From an uncultured Chloroflexales bacterium (GTDB taxonomy: Bacteria; Chloroflexota; Chloroflexia; Chloroflexales; Chloroflexaceae): a stretch of 38,440 bases of DNA. The position numbers and the translations under genes are program-made. How positions within the stretch are numbered: the first letter of the stretch is position 1; the number at the start of each line of letters is the position of its first letter. Under the pieces are notes generated by a model. It did not search any database, had not been told where the DNA came from, and saw only the letters and a program-made list of their open reading frames with translations. Location: the NCBI GenBank assembly GCA_937967405.1, contig CALCJV010000010.1, positions 1 through 38,440 on the forward strand, in the 5' to 3' direction. Shown piece after piece: positions 18,560 to 24,792 of the stretch.

Positions 18560-18815
18560 AGCGAGTGAGTATGAACACTGGGCCCTGCAACAAGGTTGGA
18601 CTAAGCAACAATCAGAGCAGGGCCCAATTAAGTATATTGACTCGCAAGGCATTGTCCGAGTGACGTTGAAAAAGGGTAGCGCACGCACTCCCGGCAGTAG
18701 CTATCCACATGTTGAGCTACGTGATGCTAACGGTGTGCGGATTGATCCGCAAGGCAACCCTGTAAATCGTCGCTCACCACAAAACCATACACCTATCGAA
18801 TGGGACTTACCATAG
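18534..18815 (+). CDS. Small protein resembling a polymorphic-toxin C-terminal domain
   Basis: 93 residues. From about residue 18 the sequence WALQQGWTKQQSEQ..., then VTLKKGSARTPGS, HVELRDANG, RIDPQGNPVNRRS and the end NHTPIEWDLP, resembles toxin domains at the C-termini of RHS or other polymorphic toxins; I cannot name the family or active site with certainty. There is no signal peptide or delivery domain. ATG 18534 overlaps the end of purC and has no evident ribosome site, so it is either translationally coupled or a detached toxin fragment. The DNA is more AT-rich than the flanking purine genes, suggesting later arrival. The next gene, 9 bases downstream, looks like its immunity partner. 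Confidence 0.6.
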   Translation: MTLLQGLARASEYEHWALQQGWTKQQSEQGPIKYIDSQGIVRVTLKKGSARTPGSSYPHVELRDANGVRIDPQGNPVNRRSPQNHTPIEWDLP

Positions 18816-18824
18816 GAACCAAGC

Positions 18825-19256
18825 ATGAGCACCACGACAACTATCGCTGAACTTACTGATGTGTATCTTGAAGATAGCTATGTGCTCGATATAATCCAAA
18901 CAGGCGGCACCCAATTTCGCTTTGTGCTTGATTTAGTACTGACTGAAACTCATCCTGCCTACACCCCGCCAGCACCAGATCAGCAGTATTGCTATCACTT
19001 GGGCGAACTGGTGTTTCATGGGGTGCGTCACGTCCATTGGCTACGGCATACCCCGCACGCCTATCACGATGCAAGTGGTGCGGTAGACTATGGCAATATT
19101 GATCGGCTGTATGCGCGTGATGGGACGTTCTTTATCGAAGGTGATTGGGGAGCAGTTGCAATCACGGCCGACCGTGTACAGGTGCAGCTCTTACCACCCC
19201 CGCTCGCGCCGCATAACGCACACCAACCCACCCCCGCACCGCCCCACGCGCATTAG
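18825..19256 (+). CDS. Putative immunity protein for the preceding toxin-like gene
   Basis: 143 residues, cytoplasmic, no signal or TM segment. The acidic and aromatic pattern (LEDSYVLDI, LVLTETHPAYTPP, QYCYHLGELVFHGV, GAVDYGNIDRLY, FFIEGDWGAVAI) looks like a small beta-rich protein of the kind that neighbours toxin domains; the family is not identified. The last 15 or so residues are a Pro/His low-complexity tail. It begins 9 bases after the toxin-like gene, with AGGAACC upstream of the ATG. Toxin-first, immunity-second order fits the cassette idea, but function is inferred from position and general resemblance. Confidence 0.55.
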   Translation: MSTTTTIAELTDVYLEDSYVLDIIQTGGTQFRFVLDLVLTETHPAYTPPAPDQQYCYHLGELVFHGVRHVHWLRHTPHAYHDASGAVDYGNIDRLYARDGTFFIEGDWGAVAITADRVQVQLLPPPLAPHNAHQPTPAPPHAH

Positions 19257-19268
19257 TTGTCACCACAG

Positions 19269-19297
19269 TGGACAATCCCTACAAGGGTTGGTATCAT
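19269..19297 (+). promoter_or_regulatory. Promoter of the nucleotidyltransferase/kinase operon
   Basis: TGGACA (19269-19274), 17 bases, then TATCAT (19292-19297) with a TGG extension. The spacer contains CCCT-aca-AGGG (19277-19287), a possible operator. The leader to the first ATG is about 30 bases. Confidence 0.5.
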
Positions 19298-19332
19298 AAG
19301 ACAGGTGCAGTTTAGCCTAGTCTTGATGCCCT

Positions 19333-20523
19333 ATGCCATCGGTGCTTCAACAAACTTTAGCCCAGCTTTTACTTGGCAACGTGCCCACCGCAACGTTGGC
19401 GGCGTGGACACCTCTCCAGTGGCAGCAAATCGTGCAGCACGCCCACCAAGAAGGCGTTGCGCCCGTGCTAGCCCGTGCCCTCACCGCCGCCCGCTGTCAG
19501 GAGTGCCTGCCGCCCACACTATGGGCCCAACTGCACGGCAGCTATCTGGCCACGCTTGCCGAGAACCGCCTGCGCTATGCCGCCCTTGTACGCCTGCTGG
19601 CCCAGCTGCCCGCCACGCAGCTGGCAGCCCCCCTGCCGCTCATCCTGCTTAAAGGCTCCGCGCTGGCCCTGACGGTCTACCCAGATGTAGGGTTGCGGCG
19701 GATGAGCGATCTTGACCTGCTGGTCTTACCATCCCTACGCCCCGATCTGTTGCGCGTGTGCCAGCAGGCGGGCTTGCAACGGGTAGCAATGCAGCCGGGC
19801 ATCGAGCAGATCACTGGGCAGGTGCAGCTTAGCGGCGATTCGTACCTGCTAGCGATGGACTTGCACTGGCACTTGATCGCGGGTGACGCTGATCGCCGTG
19901 CGCCTGCGCTAGATTGGTTCTCCACCCAGACCGCCCCGCTCACCCTACCGGATAGTACGATCACCGTGCAACACTTCACCCCAACCGCGCACCTGCTCTA
20001 CCTTGCCGCACACCTGATGCTGCGCCACGCCGGAACCCACCTGCACCTGCGCTGGCTCTACGATCTCCATCTCCTGATCAGCCACCACCCGATAGATTGG
20101 CGGCTGCTCTATCGCCAAGCCGCTGCGTGTGGCTGGCTGGCGAGCCTGCACGCCGCCCTGACGGCCACCCACGCGCTGTTTGCCACCCCCATTCCGGCGG
20201 GCTACCTGCACGGGCTTGAGAGCCACATCCGTACCAGCTGCGACTACGCCAGCGTCTACACCAGCCAGAGCCTACCCGCCACCCAAACCGCACGGGCATG
20301 GCAACAGTTCGCGGGGCTGACGTGGTCTGGGCGGCTGCACCTGCTCGGTGCGCTGCTCTTTCCCACACCCGAATACCTTATCTGGCGGTATCCCCTGCAC
20401 CTGCCGCCATCACTGCGGCTGCTCTATTATCCTTATCGCTGGCTGGACATCCTCCGCGACGGAGCGCAGACCGTTGCCCAGCTTGCGGCTACCTATTGGA
20501 GCAAGAAGGAGCCAGTCCAATGA
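19333..20523 (+). CDS. Nucleotidyltransferase-like protein (NTP_transf_5 type)
   Basis: 396 residues. The core motif is LLKGSALALTVYPDVGLRRMSDLDLLV: Lys 107-Gly-Ser followed by Asp 126-x-Asp 128, the metal-binding pair of the uncharacterised nucleotidyltransferase family PF14907. A helical C-terminal region with HLHLRWLYDLHLL follows. Members are found in RiPP (for example lasso peptide) and surface-polysaccharide clusters, often with an HPr-kinase-like protein, as here. Substrate unknown. The ribosome site is weak. Its stop overlaps the next start codon (ATGA), showing translational coupling. It lies 76 bases after the immunity-like gene with its own promoter. Confidence 0.82.
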   Translation: MPSVLQQTLAQLLLGNVPTATLAAWTPLQWQQIVQHAHQEGVAPVLARALTAARCQECLPPTLWAQLHGSYLATLAENRLRYAALVRLLAQLPATQLAAPLPLILLKGSALALTVYPDVGLRRMSDLDLLVLPSLRPDLLRVCQQAGLQRVAMQPGIEQITGQVQLSGDSYLLAMDLHWHLIAGDADRRAPALDWFSTQTAPLTLPDSTITVQHFTPTAHLLYLAAHLMLRHAGTHLHLRWLYDLHLLISHHPIDWRLLYRQAAACGWLASLHAALTATHALFATPIPAGYLHGLESHIRTSCDYASVYTSQSLPATQTARAWQQFAGLTWSGRLHLLGALLFPTPEYLIWRYPLHLPPSLRLLYYPYRWLDILRDGAQTVAQLAATYWSKKEPVQ

Positions 20524-21362
20524 ACGTCTGCTCGGAAGGACAATACCAACGGATCACGCTAGTGATTGCCGATCTGCCAGTGGCCATCCTCTGCAACGAT
20601 GCCCGCGTGAGCGAGCAACTACGCCAACACTACGCCGCCTTTCTGTCCGACGATCAGCGCGATCCATTGCTGGTGGTGAATGCCTTTTTGGATGCGACCT
20701 TCCCCCCCCCACCGTATGGTCAACGGGCGGTGCACTACATCCCACACGAGAACCGCCTTGTGCTGATCGGCGCAGAAGCTCTGCTGAGTATCGGGCATGG
20801 CATTGTGCAGCTCTGGCTCTCACCCGTCCATGCCCTTGAGAATATTGATTACACCTTGCGCGTCGTGTACGCGATGCTCGCCACGCGCAACGGCGGCTTG
20901 ATGCTGCACGCGGCTGGCATCGTGCATCAGCAGTATGCCTACCTGTTCTGTGGCAAATCGGGCAGTGGCAAAACCACCATCGCCCGCCACTCACCACCGA
21001 CGGCAATCCTCAACGACGATCTGGTGCTGCTCATGCCCAACAACACTGCTTGGTATGCCTACGCAACCCCCTTCTGGAACCCGACCCAACAGCCCCCCGC
21101 CGGACGTATCAAGGCTCCGCTTTCACACCTGCTATTTCTGGTGCAAGATCAAGAGGTGCAACTAGTGAACGTCCCCCCTGCCCGCGCACTTGCCGAGCTG
21201 CTCGCCGTCGTGCCCGTCATTACCAGCAATGTCATCTTCGGCACACAGGTGATGCAGATTGGCACGCGCCTGCTCGAACAGGTTGCCGCGCACTATCTCC
21301 ACTTCCGCCCAGATAGCTCCTTCTGGGGCATCATTGGCGGCAACGGCACATCCGGCACATGA
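20520..21362 (+). CDS. HPr kinase-like P-loop protein
   Basis: 280 residues. Walker A GKSGSGKT lies at about 145-152, and ILNDDLVLL is a Walker-B-like segment, the layout of HPr kinase/phosphorylase-related proteins. It lacks the N-terminal domain of true HprK. In other bacteria such proteins phosphorylate peptide or protein substrates in RiPP clusters; here no precursor peptide, PqqD, cyclase or PTS gene is in view. The frame is open much further upstream (to 20298), but ATG 20520, overlapping the previous stop by ATGA with AAGGAG upstream, is the clear start. Its own end overlaps the next gene's start, again by ATGA. Confidence 0.82.
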   Translation: MNVCSEGQYQRITLVIADLPVAILCNDARVSEQLRQHYAAFLSDDQRDPLLVVNAFLDATFPPPPYGQRAVHYIPHENRLVLIGAEALLSIGHGIVQLWLSPVHALENIDYTLRVVYAMLATRNGGLMLHAAGIVHQQYAYLFCGKSGSGKTTIARHSPPTAILNDDLVLLMPNNTAWYAYATPFWNPTQQPPAGRIKAPLSHLLFLVQDQEVQLVNVPPARALAELLAVVPVITSNVIFGTQVMQIGTRLLEQVAAHYLHFRPDSSFWGIIGGNGTSGT

Positions 21363-21808
21363 GCTACCCGCGAGGAAAGGTGTGGCTCTGGCTGGCCGCC
21401 CTGCTGCTGGTGATGGGCGGGGGCCTAGTCGTTGCGGGGCTGCGTGCGCCCCGTCCGGCCGTCGTGACACTGGAGTGGCAGACGGCCAGTGAGGTCGGCA
21501 CGCTCGGCTTCCTGATCTACCGCAGCGAGCAACCCGATGGCGACTACATCCAGCTTACGCCGCGCATGCTGCCCGCCGCCACCGACCCACTGGCGGGCGG
21601 CACACATACCTACCGCGACACCACCGCCCAAGCGGGCATTACCTACTTCTACCTGCTCGAAGACCTCGAAGCTGATGGTACCCGCACCCGTCACGGGCCT
21701 ATCGTTGTTGCAGCAACATCAGTGCGCTGGGCGTGGCTGATCGCGGGGGCGAGCTTGGTGCTGGGCGGGCTAGGGCTGGTGGCGTGGTATGTGGTGGGGC
21801 GGAGATAA
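21359..21808 (+). CDS. Two-TM protein with fibronectin-III-like domain
   Basis: 149 residues. A first membrane helix (about 7-26), an extracellular beta domain (about 34-118) with LEWQTASEVGTLGFLIYRS and ITYFYLLEDLEADG, then a second helix (about 122-145) and a short basic end. The WQTASE..GF.IYRS pattern is typical of fibronectin-III-like repeats in Chloroflexota surface proteins. It is the last gene of the coupled operon, so it may be the surface partner of the nucleotidyltransferase and kinase; no function is known. Confidence 0.72.
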   Translation: MSYPRGKVWLWLAALLLVMGGGLVVAGLRAPRPAVVTLEWQTASEVGTLGFLIYRSEQPDGDYIQLTPRMLPAATDPLAGGTHTYRDTTAQAGITYFYLLEDLEADGTRTRHGPIVVAATSVRWAWLIAGASLVLGGLGLVAWYVVGRR

Positions 21809-21860
21809 CAGTACCGCCCACTTCCTCACCATCTCCTCACCCCTTTCCTTTGCTAGAACA

Positions 21861-21889
21861 TTGACACCCTCTCCCCAATCCATTACACT
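21861..21889 (+). promoter_or_regulatory. Promoter of the site-2 protease gene
   Basis: A perfect -35 TTGACA (21861-21866), a 17-base spacer and TACACT (21884-21889). The leader to ATG 21953 is about 57 bases. It is the best sigma-70-type match in the window. Confidence 0.75.
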
Positions 21890-21952
21890 ACTAACCATGT
21901 CAAATAAAACAGTCTTCATACCTTATGCTGAAGCACACCTGATGGAGTACCT

Positions 21953-23128
21953 ATGATCCCGTTTACCCACCTCGCGCCGTTGCTCTGGCAGGCGCAACTT
22001 AGCCCCCCTGATACCGGCGGGCTAAACCCAATTGTCTCAATCCTTGCCTTTCTGGTTATGCTCGTCATCCTCGTGTTCGTCCACGAATTGGGCCACCTGC
22101 TCGCCGCGCTGAAAGTTGGCATTCACGCCGAAGAATTTGGCATCGGCTACCCCCCGCGCATGTTTACCTTGTTCGAGCACAACGGCGTAAAATATACCAT
22201 GAACTGGCTCCCGCTTGGCGGGTTTGTGAAATTTGCAGGCGAAGGCGATGATGGCGTATACGGCACAGGCAGCCTTGCCGAAGCTGCGCCATGGCGCAAA
22301 ATTCCGGTGATGCTGGCAGGTCCGCTGATGAACCTGTTGCTGGCGATCCTGATCTTTGCCTTCATCTTCAGTATCAATGGCTACCCTGTGCCGACTGGAC
22401 AGAACATTGCGGCGATCTTTCCCGGTACTCCCGCCGAAGCAGCAGGCTTCCGTGAGGGCGATATTCTTGTCAGCTTGAACAACCAAAGCGTCACCGGCCC
22501 CAATGATATTATCCAAATTGCCCGCGCCAACAACGGCATCCCAATTGAGGCGGTGGTGCTCCGCGATGGCGAACAAGTTACGTTGACCGTTACGCCCGGA
22601 CCGTGGACCGCAACCCTCGAAGATGGCACGACACAATCTATGAATGCTGGGATCGGCTTCAGCTACAGCCCCGAAGTTGAAATCATCAGTATGAACCCAC
22701 TTGCAGCAACGTGGAACGCAGTTACCCACACGTTTATGCTCGTCGGAGCCATGTTGAATGGGCTAGGGCAACTCATCGGGGGGCTATTCGGGGTGACGGA
22801 AGCCCCATCCGGCGGCGTGACCGGACCTATTGGGATTGCGCGTGCTACAGGCGAGGTGATTGATAGCGGCGGCATGCTCGCTTTCTGGAACTGGACCGCA
22901 ATTCTCAGCATCAACCTGTTCCTGCTCAATCTGTTACCGATCCCTGCGCTTGATGGCAGCCACATTATGTTCTCGCTGATCGAGTGGATGCGCGGCAAGA
23001 AAGTGCCCCCCGAACGGGAGGCGATCATTCACGGGATTGGTTTTGCCACCCTGATGGGCTTGATCCTGCTGGTGACGATTGGCGACGTGATGAACGCGAT
23101 CAATGGCGTGCCTGTACTAGGGCGTTAG
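21953..23128 (+). CDS. rseP: Site-2 zinc metalloprotease (RseP-like, M50)
   Basis: 391 residues. An intramembrane protease that cuts membrane-bound anti-sigma factors or signal-peptide remnants. HELGH at 44-48 in the first core TM helix holds the zinc-binding His pair and catalytic Glu; GFVKFAGEGDDG follows; a single PDZ domain covers about 130-215 (IFPGTPAEAAGFREGDILVS); and the third zinc ligand is the Asp of LLPIPALDGS (Asp 334) in a C-terminal TM. GGAG precedes ATG 21953. The Cas4-like split gene starts 3 bases after its stop, so they are probably co-transcribed. The anti-sigma substrate is not in the window. Confidence 0.92.
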   Translation: MIPFTHLAPLLWQAQLSPPDTGGLNPIVSILAFLVMLVILVFVHELGHLLAALKVGIHAEEFGIGYPPRMFTLFEHNGVKYTMNWLPLGGFVKFAGEGDDGVYGTGSLAEAAPWRKIPVMLAGPLMNLLLAILIFAFIFSINGYPVPTGQNIAAIFPGTPAEAAGFREGDILVSLNNQSVTGPNDIIQIARANNGIPIEAVVLRDGEQVTLTVTPGPWTATLEDGTTQSMNAGIGFSYSPEVEIISMNPLAATWNAVTHTFMLVGAMLNGLGQLIGGLFGVTEAPSGGVTGPIGIARATGEVIDSGGMLAFWNWTAILSINLFLLNLLPIPALDGSHIMFSLIEWMRGKKVPPEREAIIHGIGFATLMGLILLVTIGDVMNAINGVPVLGR

Positions 23129-23131
23129 GCC

Positions 23132-23371
23132 ATGCGCCTGATCCGCGCCAGCGAGGTGGGTGAATACGTCTATTGTGCACGGGCGTGGTGGTTGCACCAC
23201 GTCCTCGCATGGCAGCCGGACACGCTCACCCAAGCCCAACTTATGCAGGGCACGCGCCAGCATGTTGGCCACGCCCGCACGGTCGTTGCCAGTGGCATTC
23301 TGCTTAGGCTTGGGGTGGGGCTAGTGCTAGCGGCACTTGGCTTGCTGGGGTGGGTATGGGTAGCAGCCTGA
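23132..23371 (+). CDS. N-terminal half of a split Cas4/Dna2-like nuclease, with TM segment
   Basis: 79 residues. It opens with ASEVGEYVYCARAWWLHHV, the N-terminal signature of Cas4/Dna2-type PD-(D/E)XK proteins, with Cys 15 in the place of the first Fe-S ligand. It ends in a hydrophobic helix (about 54-79). It has no catalytic residues of its own; those lie in the next frame. The stop falls inside the start region of the second half (22-base overlap, +1 register change relative to this frame). Either two coupled genes or a frameshifted single gene would fit. It begins 3 bases after the rseP stop. Confidence 0.68.
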   Translation: MRLIRASEVGEYVYCARAWWLHHVLAWQPDTLTQAQLMQGTRQHVGHARTVVASGILLRLGVGLVLAALGLLGWVWVAA

Positions 23372-23898
23372 GCCTGATCGCGGTCGTGTTGTTGGGGCTA
23401 GGTGCGGGGCTAGTGTGGCTTGCATTCCGCACACGCCGCACAACTGGCTTGGCATGGGTTCCGATTGTTGCCAGTGATACCGGTACGCGCCATATGCTGC
23501 AACGCCCTCTGACGGATTGGGACGTAGGGCTGACCGGCAAGCCCGATTACATCCTCCAGCACGGCTCGACCTACATTCCGGTTGAGGTGAAGCCGACCCG
23601 CCGCGCCGCGCAACCGTATGACTCCGACTTGATGCAGCTTGCCGCCTACTGTCTGCTAGTTGAGACGCACTACCGAGTACGCCCGCCATATGGAATCCTG
23701 CGCTATGCCGAGCAGAGCTTCCGCCTTGATTACACGACGGCAGTTGAGGAGCTAGTGCTAGAACTGGTGGCAGAGATGCAGGACAGCTTAGACCGTAACG
23801 TAGCGTGCGAGCGTAGCCACGATGAACCTGCCCGCTGTCGGGGATGCGGTTTTGTGGCAGTGTGTGATGCCGCACTGGTAGATGCCCCTGATCCCTGA
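23350..23898 (+). CDS. C-terminal half of the split Cas4/Dna2-like nuclease
   Basis: 182 residues from GTG 23350 (ATG 23356 is also possible). It starts with a membrane helix (about 5-26), then the nuclease core: GKPDY with Asp 66, IPVEVK with Glu 79 and Lys 81, and QLAAYCLLVE with Gln 96 and Tyr 100, which is the D...ExK...QxxxY layout of the RecB/Cas4 family. The C-terminal C163-x2-C166-x5-C172 matches the three Fe-S Cys of Cas4; the fourth would be Cys 15 of the upstream half. The product is thus a membrane-tethered Cas4-like nuclease made of two chains. No CRISPR or cas genes are near, so a CRISPR role is unlikely. Confidence 0.8.
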   Translation: MGMGSSLSLIAVVLLGLGAGLVWLAFRTRRTTGLAWVPIVASDTGTRHMLQRPLTDWDVGLTGKPDYILQHGSTYIPVEVKPTRRAAQPYDSDLMQLAAYCLLVETHYRVRPPYGILRYAEQSFRLDYTTAVEELVLELVAEMQDSLDRNVACERSHDEPARCRGCGFVAVCDAALVDAPDP

Positions 23899-24003
23899 CG
23901 ATGTACGCCACCGTGCATAACGCCCAGAGCTTCTGACCCATGCAATCCCATTGGCAATTGTACCGGCAGCAGTGGGCGTACCCACAGCCGCTATGCGATG
24001 TTC

Positions 24004-24063
24004 TGGTATCATAGCGGGGTGTCTGCCCCCCGTCAAGCGCGGGAACTTTCCGCGCTAGGGGCA
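24004..24063 (+). promoter_or_regulatory. Extended -10 promoter and structured leader of the trpF-like gene
   Basis: TGGTATCAT (24004-24012) gives a start near 24019. The leader can fold into an outer stem TGCCCC/GGGGCA (24024-24029 with 24058-24063) enclosing a 7-bp hairpin AGCGCGG/CCGCGCT (24036-24042 with 24050-24056). There is no T-tract, so it is not an obvious terminator. Upstream, GTGGG-cgta-CCCAC (23972-23985) is a separate small hairpin after the nuclease gene. Confidence 0.45.
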
Positions 24064-24104
24064 CGTCTTACATTCTGAATTGGCACGAATGGGAGATAGT
24101 GCGT

Positions 24105-24782
24105 ATGCCCCTCAGCCCTGCCCCGCGCTTCAAGATCTGCTGTATCCAAAGCCATGCTGAAGCACAGCAGGCGATCCGTGCCGGTGCAGCCGCGCTTGGC
24201 TTTGTAGCGCATATGCCCAGTGGCCCCGGTGTGATTGACGAAGCCCGCATTGCCGAGCTTGCCCGCCACACCCCACCAAGTGTGGCTACCTTTCTGCTCA
24301 CAAGCCTGCAAGATTGGCACGAGATCGCAGCTCAGCAACGTCGCTGCCAATGCAATACGATCCAACTCGTAGATACGCTCCCGCCCGAACACTATGCCCC
24401 CCTGCGCCATGCCCTGCCCGGCATCCGCATCGTGCAGGTGATCCACGTACAGGACGCGCACGCCCTATCTGAAGCGCAGCAGATCGCGCCGCTGGTAGAT
24501 GCGCTGCTGCTCGATTCCGGCAATCCTACGCTGCCCGTCAAGCAACTCGGCGGCACTGGGCGAACCCACGACTGGGCAATCAGCCGCCAGATTCGGGCGA
24601 GCGTCCCCGTGCCCGTATTTCTCGCGGGCGGCCTTCGCGCCGAGAATGTCGCCGCGGCGATCACGCAGGTGCAGCCCTTTGCGCTCGATGTGTGCAGTGG
24701 TGTCCGCACTGATGGTATACTAGACCCAACCAAGTTGGCGGCATTTGTCGCCCAGATTAAAGCCGCCGCGGCGGTAGTGTAG
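24105..24782 (+). CDS. TrpF-like (phosphoribosylanthranilate isomerase-like) protein
   Basis: About 225 residues, TIM barrel of the TrpF family. KICCIQSHAEAQQAI, LLLDSG, GGTGRTHDW, VFLAGGL and ALDVCSGVRTDG are clear TrpF hallmarks, including the catalytic Cys and Asp. It departs from true TrpF: KICGLT reads KICCIQ, the SPR anthranilate-contact motif after strand 2 is replaced by SGPGVI, and VQLHG reads IQLVD. This points to a paralogous subgroup acting on another aldose-type phosphate or as yet unknown substrate; no other trp genes are near. GGGAGA is 8 bases before ATG 24105, and too close to the in-frame GTG at 24099. The M23 gene follows 10 bases on. Confidence 0.8.
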   Translation: MPLSPAPRFKICCIQSHAEAQQAIRAGAAALGFVAHMPSGPGVIDEARIAELARHTPPSVATFLLTSLQDWHEIAAQQRRCQCNTIQLVDTLPPEHYAPLRHALPGIRIVQVIHVQDAHALSEAQQIAPLVDALLLDSGNPTLPVKQLGGTGRTHDWAISRQIRASVPVPVFLAGGLRAENVAAAITQVQPFALDVCSGVRTDGILDPTKLAAFVAQIKAAAAVV

Positions 24783-24792
24783 GAGCCAATCG

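Noticed and set aside
20298-20519. N-terminal extension of the HPr-kinase-like gene
   Set aside because: It would overlap the previous gene by over 200 bases; the ATGA overlap with AAGGAG at 20520 is far better.
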